Positions 1-6,189 of a DNA stretch of 9,068 nucleotides are shown here, piece after piece. Made by a program: the position numbers and the translations under genes. The notes under the pieces were generated by a model, which saw only the letters and a list, made by a program, of their open reading frames with translations, did not search any database and had not been told where the DNA came from. Source of the DNA: Sabulitectum sp964604135 (lineage in GTDB: Bacteria > Fermentibacterota > Fermentibacteria > Fermentibacterales > JCC-6); assembly GCA_964604135.1 (NCBI GenBank), contig CAZRXU010000104.1:1-9068 (forward strand), given 5' to 3'. Within the stretch, counting starts at the first letter, position 1. Each line of letters starts with the position of its first letter.

Positions 1-1
1 T

Positions 2-352
2 GTGGCTATGGCTGGCCCTGCAACCAACCTTGCAATCGCCATTGCTCTCAGTGTTGTTCTTCATCTGTCAGGCAGTCTTCTGCCATCATTTCTGGCGAAG
101 ACTTTCGCCTGGGTCTCCCTGATTAATGTTATGCTTATGGTTTTTAACCTCATTCCCATACCGCCCCTTGACGGCAGCAGAATTGTTGCTCGTTTCCTTA
201 AGGGAAGAGCTTTGAGGCACTACATGAAGCTGGAGCGGTACGGTATGTTTATTGTGTTTGGCCTTTTATTCCTTGGCGTAATTTCCACCATACTTCTTCC
301 AGCTATGGAGCTGGCAGTAAGATATCTGGATCTTGCCCGGTACTTGCGTTAG
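2..352 (+). CDS. Site-2-protease-like (M50) membrane zinc metalloprotease, C-terminal part
   Basis: This is the 3' part of an integral membrane metalloprotease of the M50 / site-2 protease family, which cuts substrates within or close to the membrane. The reading frame is open at the left edge, so the HExxH zinc motif expected in an earlier helix is outside the window, and the first GTG is not necessarily a start. Visible residues begin with an AGPATN stretch typical of the helix after the active site. The family signature NLIPIPPLDGSR follows at about residues 49-60 of the visible part, and its Asp (visible residue 57) is the expected third zinc ligand. Three hydrophobic segments can be seen, at about residues 8-28, 35-53 and 80-105. 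The short compact ending fits the small YwhC/Rv-type M50 proteins without PDZ domains. The next gene begins 8 bases downstream on the same strand. The family assignment is firm; the substrate is unknown. Confidence 0.85.
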   Translation: MAMAGPATNLAIAIALSVVLHLSGSLLPSFLAKTFAWVSLINVMLMVFNLIPIPPLDGSRIVARFLKGRALRHYMKLERYGMFIVFGLLFLGVISTILLPAMELAVRYLDLARYLR

Positions 353-360
353 GAGAAACT

Positions 361-1818
361 ATGCCTCTGTTGATTATGCTACTGATTGCCGGTGTTTACG
401 ATGAAACACCCTTAACGGTAAACCCAGACCCCGACTTTCAGTCGGGCACTTACGCAGAGTACAGGCAGGAAAAGCCGGTATTTACCGATCTTCGGGTAAT
501 GCCTGTTACCGGCGAGGTTCGTGGTACAGAGTTTCTTGTAATCATGGAAGAGAACATGTCAGACAGCCTTGACTCCGATCTGGTAAACCAGTGGGTTGCA
601 GATATACAGAACGAGGGGAACACCACTGCCGTTGTTGAAATTACATACGCTGACCCTGTTGCAATAAGATCGTGGCTTTCAGGGTTGTATGCTGATGGCC
701 TCAAGGGTGTGGTTTTTGTAGGTGATATTCCGGCTCCGTGGTCATGCACAACAGGCGACAAAGATGGAAAATCGAATGAAACTTTCCCAAGTGATTATTT
801 CTACATGGACCTGGATGGTGTATGGGAAGACAACTGGATAGGTTATCCCGGCATTGGAACCGCCGGTCAGGACAGTATATACGATGGCTGGAGCGGAGAC
901 CTGTTTCCCGAGATATACGCTGGAAGAATAACAACAAGTGTTATCCTTCTGGGCGACGAGTACGACCTGATAGATGCCTACCTGTTAAGGCTCCATGAAT
1001 GGCGTCTCAACGGTGACCCAAGTCCCAGAGCTCTTTGTTACGTAGATGATGACTGGGCAGACTGGGGGAACCTGTACCGAAGTGCAATGCTCAACCTGTA
1101 TAATGATGTTGAACTTGTTAAACAGAAAGACAGTACCAATGGAACAGACTACAGGCAGAACAGGCTTCAGGAAGGTTATACATGGATAAGCCCGTTTGTT
1201 CATTCTAGCCCAACGGGGCATTACTGGAGTCCTGGGCCGGTGACCACAAGTGGTCATATATGGCATGACAAGCCTCCAACAAGGTTCTACAATCTGTTTT
1301 CCTGCTCTAACTGTCGTTTTACACAAAACTGGTGTATGGGTTGTACCTACGCATTTGGAACAGACAAAGGGCTTGCCGCTGTTGGCAGCACCAAAAGCGG
1401 AGCGATGCTTCAGTTCGCTCAGTTCTACTCTCCTCTTGGCAACGGAAACAGCCTTGGCGAGGCCTACAAAGCCTGGTGGAATTACATAATTAGCGGTGGT
1501 TTCAGCCAGAGTGAACAATACTGGCATCTTGGAATGGTTCTTCTCGGCGATCCCACGATAATGCCAGCCATGCATATGCTTGGTGTAGAAGACGATTTAT
1601 CTGAACAGGTTCCATCAATACTTTTCAGTGCCAATCCTGCATGTGGTGTTGTGACGATTTCTACCACGGGTGACTTTACGATATTTGATATGAGCGGTCG
1701 AGAAGTTGCAGAAGGTCAAAACAGTGAAACAATAAACGACCTTAACACAGGTGTGTATCTTGTAAGAGCTGGAAGCTCAGATTGTGCTGCTGTTGAAAAA
1801 CTCTGTATAATCAGATAG
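361..1818 (+). CDS. Secreted gingipain-like (C25-type) cysteine peptidase with T9SS-like C-terminal sorting domain
   Basis: This is a predicted extracellular or surface cysteine peptidase of 485 residues. Caspase/gingipain-fold markers appear in order: GVVFVGDIPAPW (116-127), a PSDYFYMDLDG strand (143-153), PEIYAGRI (183-190), a catalytic-His candidate region HSSPTGH (281-287), and the Cys candidate in NLFSCSNC (C315). GLAAVGSTKSG (337-347) and LLGDPTI (394-400) follow, both typical of C25 proteins. Residues from about 417 to the end resemble a type IX secretion sorting domain, with SANP at 423-426, a FDMSGRE turn at 442-448, LNTGVYLV at 461-468, and an ending in EKLCIIR. The N-terminus is hydrophobic but has no Lys or Arg before the core, so the signal peptide is unusual. 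The ATG is the first start after an in-frame stop and has AGGAGA about 4 bases upstream, overlapping the stop of the previous gene. Four Cys lie as two CxxC pairs (315/318, 325/328). Activity is inferred; the domain resemblance is good. Confidence 0.75.
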   Translation: MPLLIMLLIAGVYDETPLTVNPDPDFQSGTYAEYRQEKPVFTDLRVMPVTGEVRGTEFLVIMEENMSDSLDSDLVNQWVADIQNEGNTTAVVEITYADPVAIRSWLSGLYADGLKGVVFVGDIPAPWSCTTGDKDGKSNETFPSDYFYMDLDGVWEDNWIGYPGIGTAGQDSIYDGWSGDLFPEIYAGRITTSVILLGDEYDLIDAYLLRLHEWRLNGDPSPRALCYVDDDWADWGNLYRSAMLNLYNDVELVKQKDSTNGTDYRQNRLQEGYTWISPFVHSSPTGHYWSPGPVTTSGHIWHDKPPTRFYNLFSCSNCRFTQNWCMGCTYAFGTDKGLAAVGSTKSGAMLQFAQFYSPLGNGNSLGEAYKAWWNYIISGGFSQSEQYWHLGMVLLGDPTIMPAMHMLGVEDDLSEQVPSILFSANPACGVVTISTTGDFTIFDMSGREVAEGQNSETINDLNTGVYLVRAGSSDCAAVEKLCIIR

Positions 1819-1827
1819 ATCAAACAA

Positions 1828-1859
1828 CGGGGGCAGGATATACGCTGATCCTGTCCCCG
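1828..1859. terminator. Hairpin between convergent genes, probable bidirectional terminator
   Basis: A 12-bp stem (1828-1839 pairing with 1848-1859, one G-U pair on the + strand) encloses an 8-base loop. It lies in the 44-base gap between the stop of the protease gene (+) and the stop of the SurA-like lipoprotein gene (-). The + strand has no T-run after it, and the - strand has only a loose T-rich stretch (GTTGTTTGATCT). It is therefore best called a shared terminator or 3'-end-protecting hairpin rather than a classical rho-independent terminator. Confidence 0.55.
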
Positions 1860-1862
1860 GGA

Positions 1863-3392
1863 TTACAGTTCCGACCACGAGGAAATATCAGACGGTAGAT
1901 CGCCAAGTACTTCGTAATTGATTTCAAGGTTATGTTTGCTTTCCAGTTCACAGATCCAGTCCATCTCCATTTGTTCCTGTTTATGAATAAACAGCCTGTG
2001 CCTGATAGATTCTTTTATATCTTCAAATGCAACGGGATGTGCAGGAAAGATCTGATTCAATCTGTAAATAACAAACAGGTCCTGATTCAGTCGAACAGGA
2101 CCGTGCCACAGTGTATCAGCGTTACTAAGGCGAAACAGTTCCATTGAAAGAGCTTCTGGCAGCTCTGAAGCGGTAACAGGTTCAGACAATATATTGCTGC
2201 CAGGCGAAAGAAACCCGTAGTACCCGGTGCAATCCGATTTAGTTATCAGGCTGTCAGTGCAGCCCACCGAGAGTAATTCATGGCAGGTTGTTTCTTCCGC
2301 TGTGGCTAAAGAAAAGAAGGTTCGGGTCTCTGGAACTTCGGGAATTGATTCCATTCCAAGGTACCCTTCAGCAACCATGGAATCTGTAACGAGTATTTTA
2401 CTGGAAACACTATCATCAAACAGCATTTCCGTTGATATATCAACAGCAAACCTGTTTGCGTGAAGAAGAATATCAGAATAATCTGCAGGATATAGGGATG
2501 AGTACAGGTTTTCAATAACAGCCAGTTCCGCTTGCTCTTTTAGTATGGAATACATTTGTACGGGATCAATTTCAATAAATGGCCGGCTCAGAGAAATGAA
2601 TGCTGCGATGCCGTCAAGCTCATCAGCAGTAATTGTGCCTGTATGCCAGTGGGCCAGAACCTGGTTTTGTTCTGAATAGTTGTTGCAGTGCGTGAACCAG
2701 GCAACAACAGATGCAGAATCCAGAGAAAAATCATTCATGTCTTCTGTAGTGAACTGATTCAGGGTTCTTCTTACCCGGCTTTTAGTAAGGCTTGAAACAG
2801 CAAAGGTGTAATCAGAAATACTATCGCTGTTTATTCTTCTGCGAGATGTAACGCAAGAATCAAGAGTATAAATAATACCATTGATCTCAACAGAAGAGCC
2901 TGAAGTCATGCTGTCAAGAGCGAATGCCAGAGGCCACGGCAGGTCTGGAAGCCGAACAGGGCCAACGGATGCCCCGGGCTCTGAAGAGAACCATACAACA
3001 GTTCCAAGAAGATCCATGTAGTTTGAAATATCACTGGGTGTAATTTCGCTTTCAGTGGAGGAAGACAGTGAATCGGTATAGGCCCTTAATGAGGCATTTC
3101 TGATCCAGCATTTCTTCATGGATTCAACCACATCAGAATTTAGATACAATTCATTGTCTATTTCTTCAAAAAGAATAGTTTTAGTGCCTAGGTTGGAAAC
3201 ATAGTTTCCGACAGGGCTGCTGGCAGCAATAAAGGCATTTTTCTCCGGTTGCTCCAGGCTGTTCCATATGTCACCTGCCTGAGATACTGAAATAACCTCA
3301 GATGCGGTTGTTATAAGCCAGGTGGAACCTTCTGGTTTGGAAGTACATGAAAGGAAGATGACGAAAAGAAGAACAAAAATTACTTTGCGCAA
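1863..3392 (-). CDS. SurA/PpiC-like periplasmic chaperone lipoprotein with a degenerate parvulin domain
   Basis: The predicted product is a 509-residue envelope lipoprotein. I place the start at the TTG at 3392, because it gives MRK, a hydrophobic core and a lipobox FLSC with the lipidated Cys at residue 16. GGAG lies 5 bases upstream. A longer frame from 3575 would run through a terminator and the preceding gene, and its first 61 codons look like no signal sequence. Thr at +2 after the Cys predicts outer-membrane sorting. The N-terminal helical half resembles SurA N-domains. A parvulin-like region follows at about 350-455, beginning TRTFFSLATAEE and ending GPVRLNQDLFVIYRLNQI. The tail (FEDIKESIRHRL, then LEINYEVL) is typical of PpiC/SurA C-termini. 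The His of the usual RHILV strand is Phe here, so isomerase activity is doubtful and a chaperone role is more likely. The family call is by pattern, with moderate certainty. Confidence 0.65.
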   Translation of the reverse strand: MRKVIFVLLFVIFLSCTSKPEGSTWLITTASEVISVSQAGDIWNSLEQPEKNAFIAASSPVGNYVSNLGTKTILFEEIDNELYLNSDVVESMKKCWIRNASLRAYTDSLSSSTESEITPSDISNYMDLLGTVVWFSSEPGASVGPVRLPDLPWPLAFALDSMTSGSSVEINGIIYTLDSCVTSRRRINSDSISDYTFAVSSLTKSRVRRTLNQFTTEDMNDFSLDSASVVAWFTHCNNYSEQNQVLAHWHTGTITADELDGIAAFISLSRPFIEIDPVQMYSILKEQAELAVIENLYSSLYPADYSDILLHANRFAVDISTEMLFDDSVSSKILVTDSMVAEGYLGMESIPEVPETRTFFSLATAEETTCHELLSVGCTDSLITKSDCTGYYGFLSPGSNILSEPVTASELPEALSMELFRLSNADTLWHGPVRLNQDLFVIYRLNQIFPAHPVAFEDIKESIRHRLFIHKQEQMEMDWICELESKHNLEINYEVLGDLPSDISSWSEL

Positions 3393-3434
3393 ACAATCTC
3401 CAACTCTTATGTGGTGAGAAACAATCACTGTTGT

Positions 3435-3440
3435 ATTATA
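3435..3440 (-). promoter_or_regulatory. Perfect -10 box (TATAAT) for the SurA-like lipoprotein gene
   Basis: On the - strand TATAAT lies directly after the T-tract of the upstream terminator, 42 bases before the TTG start. It predicts a leader of roughly 35 bases. No good -35 is seen: the bases 16-17 upstream lie in the terminator hairpin and read roughly TTTCAC. It would be a promoter that depends on its -10, or that shares its upstream part with the terminator. Confidence 0.45.
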
Positions 3441-3474
3441 AAAAAGGATGAGACCGGTGAAACCGATCTCATCC
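3440..3474 (-). terminator. Rho-independent terminator of the small secreted-protein gene
   Basis: On the - strand an inverted repeat (3446-3474) forms an 8-bp stem GGATGAGA/TCTCATCC, then one mismatch, then 4 more pairs closing a 3-base loop. It is followed by six T residues (3445-3440). It lies 18 bases after the TAG stop of the secreted-protein gene. This is a classical intrinsic terminator and makes that gene a single-gene transcript. Confidence 0.9.
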
Positions 3475-3492
3475 AATAATACCGGATTACAA

Positions 3493-4281
3493 CTAGAAGG
3501 ATGTTTTAATTCCACCCCAACTTGTTCTGCTAAGAGCTGTGCTAGTACCCTCGATGATAAACGGAAGGCCAACACCCTGATTGGTTGTGCTCATACTCAG
3601 CGGTGCCCAACCAGAAGAGGTCTTCTGAATTGCATCGCCTGTTGATGGCTGACCGGAAATGGTGACAGGGTTGGACCACGGGCCGGAAGAGGCGGATCCG
3701 TCGAGCTGAACAACAAGCCAGTACTCTCCCTCACCAAGGGAGAAAGGAGTGAGATCACAGATATTAGCCATAATAGGCCTGTCTGTGTTTGATGCATCGC
3801 CGTTGCTAACACGGTAACAGTTGGTCCAGGTTGTGCTTGTCATAACATTAGCTGCCTGGTCGCCGTAAACAAGAGTACCAGTATCGGGAGGATCATCCCA
3901 TATTGTAAGATAAACGCCTGTGATGGTTGAAGTAGTACCTGACCCTGTCTGGTAGCCAAAGGTCGTTATCTTGTCTATGGACCAGGTGTCTCCGGTTGGA
4001 ATCGTAAACTGGTCGGCAATCATAGTACCATTAGCATGCTGAATACCAAAACCGTACACCTGTTCATCTGTGCCCATTTCAGATATGTCAGCTCCGCTGG
4101 AACCAGCTCCGGCACCTGTGACAAATGGTCCATTGTCAAAGAGTACAGCCAGAGGGTAATCCCACCCTCCAACACCGCCACCAGGGCCGGAAACAACACC
4201 AGTGTAATCGCCAATAGTTTCCTGAGCATTTCCGGCGAATGCCGCAACTGCAACAGTTAGAACAACGAAAACAGTTTTCAT
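3493..4281 (-). CDS. Small secreted protein of unknown function, beta-rich, with C-terminal SWGGIK motif
   Basis: This encodes a 262-residue exported protein that I cannot assign to a named family. The ATG at 4281 is preferred over an in-frame ATG at 4335 because it gives a clean signal peptide (MKTVF, a hydrophobic core, then AFAGNAQ with likely cleavage after Ala16 or Ala19). AAAGGGGG lies just upstream. The mature part begins with a Gly-rich stretch (GPGGGVGG). It then shows alternating Thr/Ser/Gly-rich strands typical of a jelly-roll beta-sandwich, with segments such as IDKITTFGYQTGS, VYLTIWDDPP and GEYWLVVQLDG. Only two Cys are present and there is no membrane anchor. The protein ends SRTSWGGIKTSF, a compact terminus that could be a sorting or processing motif. 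It has its own promoter and terminator, which suggests independent and perhaps strong expression. A structural or carbohydrate-binding surface role is a guess. Confidence 0.6.
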   Translation of the reverse strand: MKTVFVVLTVAVAAFAGNAQETIGDYTGVVSGPGGGVGGWDYPLAVLFDNGPFVTGAGAGSSGADISEMGTDEQVYGFGIQHANGTMIADQFTIPTGDTWSIDKITTFGYQTGSGTTSTITGVYLTIWDDPPDTGTLVYGDQAANVMTSTTWTNCYRVSNGDASNTDRPIMANICDLTPFSLGEGEYWLVVQLDGSASSGPWSNPVTISGQPSTGDAIQKTSSGWAPLSMSTTNQGVGLPFIIEGTSTALSRTSWGGIKTSF

Positions 4282-4319
4282 GATCCCCCTTTCTGTATGT
4301 TGAAAAAAACACCGAATGA

Positions 4320-4348
4320 AGCATAATAACTGCACGATGTTACGTCAA
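4320..4348 (-). promoter_or_regulatory. Sigma70-type promoter for the secreted-protein gene
   Basis: On the - strand a -35 box TTGACG (4348-4343) and a -10 box TATGCT (4325-4320) are separated by exactly 17 bases. A start of transcription near 4313 would leave a leader of about 30 bases, carrying the GGGGG ribosome-binding site next to the ATG at 4281. The -35 matches the consensus at 5 of 6 bases and the -10 at 4 of 6. The position between the upstream terminator-like hairpin and the gene supports it. Confidence 0.65.
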
Positions 4349-4465
4349 GTTTTGAGAATCCTGTGCATTGATCGAAAATATGATAAATAAAACATGCTAC
4401 TAGGTGTTATACATTCCATATCACTTGATTGGCAGGCCAAACAAATGAGAAGCAGCAGAAGGAAG

Positions 4466-4492
4466 CAGGGGCAGAAAGATTAACTGCCCCTG
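4466..4492 (-). terminator. Terminator-like hairpin after the mutase gene
   Basis: A perfect 9-bp stem CAGGGGCAG/CTGCCCCTG with a 9-base loop lies 19 bases after the stop of the methylmalonyl-CoA mutase gene. On the - strand it is followed by a pyrimidine-rich CTTCCTTCTGC instead of a true T-run. It marks the probable end of the butyrate kinase-mutase transcript. The missing T-run leaves the mechanism open. Confidence 0.6.
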
Positions 4493-4511
4493 AAGAAAAC
4501 AGATAGTTTTC

Positions 4512-6173
4512 CTATACCACAGTTTTGGGCTGATATTCTCCGAACTCCTCCCGGAGAACACCGCATATCTCACCAAGTGTTCCATAGCATCTCACACAGT
4601 CAATAATAGAGGGCATAAGGTTGCCGGAAGATCTGGCTGTTTCCCGAAGAAAAGACAGTGTCTTCTTTACTCTGACATTGTCTCTGGCTCCCTTGTCTGA
4701 TTCAAGTTTCTTCCTCTGCGCTGCTTCAACAGCAGGGTCAACACGGAGAAGACCTGATGGAGGCGGCTCTTCCTGTTGGAACTTGTTAACACCCACCACA
4801 ACGCGGTCTCCCGATTCAATTCCCCTCTGGTATTCGTAGGCGGCATCCTGGATCTGGCGTTGAGGATACCCCTCCTCAACTGCTTTCACCATACCGCCCA
4901 TAGCATCAATGCTGGCGATATAGCTCATTGCTTCTTCTTCAATTCTGTCGGTAAGGTTTTCTACGAAATAGCTGCCTGCAAGAGGATCTACTGTGTTTGT
5001 TACGCCGCTTTCATAAGCCACAATCTGCTGAGTACGAAGAGCGATGGTTACTGCGTGCTCTGTTGGAAGAGCAAGAGCCTCATCGCGGCTGTTTGTGTGA
5101 AGGCTCTGAGTGCCGCCCATAACTGCAGCAAGGGTTTGTATTGCAACTCTCACTATGTTGTTGTCTGGCTGCTGGGCTGTAAGGGTTGAGCCACCTGTCT
5201 GCGTATGGAACCTGAGCATAAGGCTCTTGGGATTACTCGCTCCGAATCTATCCTTCATCACCTTTGCCCACACTCTTCTGGCTGCACGGTATTTAGATAC
5301 CTCCTCGAGAAGGTCGTTGTGGGCATTGAAGAAGAAACTCAGCCTTGGTGCGAAATCATCTACACTCAGGCCTGCTTCTGTGGCGGCTTGTACATAGGCA
5401 ATTCCATCTGCAATGGTGAAACCCACTTCCTGAGAAGCCGTACTGCCTGCTTCTCTAATATGGTATCCACTGATGGAAATAGTATTCCACATAGGAACAC
5501 TTTCACGGCAGAACCCGAAGATATCTGTTATCAGCCTCATGGACTGCTTGGGCGGGAAAATGTATGTGCCTCTGGCCATGTATTCTTTCAGGATGTCATT
5601 CTGTATGGTTCCCCTGAGCTTCTCTGTTGGAACCCCCTGTTTCTCGGCAACCACAATGTACATGGCCAGCAGAACAGCGGCAGGAGCGTTTATGGTCATG
5701 GACGTTGAAACTTTGCCCAGAGGTATGTCTTTGAAGAGAAGCTCCATGTCTGAAAGACTGTCTATAGCCACACCTACTTTGCCAACCTCTCCGGCGCACA
5801 GCGAATGATCAGAATCGTAACCGATCTGTGTGGGAAGATCGAATGCAACCGAAAGCCCTGTCTGGCCTGCATCAAGCAGGTACCTGTACCTCTTGTTGGA
5901 TTCCACAGCACTCCCGAACCCTGCGTATTGCCGCATTGTCCAGAACCTGCCTCTGTACATGGTTGGCTGAACCCCTCTGGTATAGGGATACATTCCGGGA
6001 AAGCCGGACTCTGTCAGGTAGTTTTCGTCTGGGTTCTGCGGGTAATAAACTCTTTCAACGGGATTGCCGGAGCCTGTTACGAACTCTTTCTTCCGTTCGG
6101 GGAATCTTCCAAGCACTTTTGCAAGAACGCCGTCTTCCCATGCTTTTTTCGCCTGGTCGAAGTTGTTACTCAT
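4512..6173 (-). CDS. Methylmalonyl-CoA mutase, catalytic large subunit without B12 domain
   Basis: This subunit catalyses the cobalamin-dependent interconversion of (R)-methylmalonyl-CoA and succinyl-CoA in propionate metabolism. The 553-residue protein covers the TIM-barrel and acyl-CoA-binding part and stops at LGEICGVLREEFGEY, the usual end of stand-alone large subunits. The cobalamin-binding domain (DxHxxG) is absent and must come from a separate small subunit that is not in this window. Family blocks include FWTMRQYAGFGSA (77-89), GLSVAFDLPTQIGYDSDH (106-123), GTIQNDILKEYMARGTYIFPP (188-208, key Arg 201) and ISISGYHIREAG (232-243). Y83, R201 and H238 align at constant offset with Tyr89, Arg207 and His244 of the Propionibacterium enzyme. 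Tyr and Arg are kept, whereas isobutyryl-CoA mutases carry Phe and Gln. The start has GGAGG 9 bases upstream, inside the 16-base gap after the butyrate kinase stop, so the two genes are co-transcribed. Confidence 0.93.
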   Translation of the reverse strand: MSNNFDQAKKAWEDGVLAKVLGRFPERKKEFVTGSGNPVERVYYPQNPDENYLTESGFPGMYPYTRGVQPTMYRGRFWTMRQYAGFGSAVESNKRYRYLLDAGQTGLSVAFDLPTQIGYDSDHSLCAGEVGKVGVAIDSLSDMELLFKDIPLGKVSTSMTINAPAAVLLAMYIVVAEKQGVPTEKLRGTIQNDILKEYMARGTYIFPPKQSMRLITDIFGFCRESVPMWNTISISGYHIREAGSTASQEVGFTIADGIAYVQAATEAGLSVDDFAPRLSFFFNAHNDLLEEVSKYRAARRVWAKVMKDRFGASNPKSLMLRFHTQTGGSTLTAQQPDNNIVRVAIQTLAAVMGGTQSLHTNSRDEALALPTEHAVTIALRTQQIVAYESGVTNTVDPLAGSYFVENLTDRIEEEAMSYIASIDAMGGMVKAVEEGYPQRQIQDAAYEYQRGIESGDRVVVGVNKFQQEEPPPSGLLRVDPAVEAAQRKKLESDKGARDNVRVKKTLSFLRETARSSGNLMPSIIDCVRCYGTLGEICGVLREEFGEYQPKTVV

Positions 6174-6189
6174 ATCTGTTTTCCTCCGA

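Noticed and set aside
985..1575. A 196-codon open frame on the - strand inside the protease gene
   Set aside because: It lies opposite the conserved C25-like core, whose motifs explain the coding signal. It has no signal, domain or upstream site of its own.
4282..4335. Longer start (ATG at 4335) for the secreted protein
   Set aside because: The extra 18 residues cover the -10 box and predicted transcription start and precede a proper signal peptide. The ATG at 4281 has its own ribosome-binding site.
4349..4465. AT-rich stretch between the secreted-protein promoter and the mutase terminator, examined for a riboswitch or small RNA
   Set aside because: No long inverted repeats, repeated boxes or conserved riboswitch core could be recognised. 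It appears to be plain intergenic sequence.
5205..5708. A 167-codon open frame on the + strand inside the mutase gene
   Set aside because: It is antisense to conserved mutase blocks, and its composition is Cys/His-rich and shadow-like. It has no ribosome-binding site or recognisable domain.
4512..6173. Isobutyryl-CoA mutase as an alternative identity, suggested by the neighbouring butyrate kinase
   Set aside because: Y83 and R201 correspond to Tyr89 and Arg207 of methylmalonyl-CoA mutase. Isobutyryl-CoA mutases have Phe and Gln at these places.
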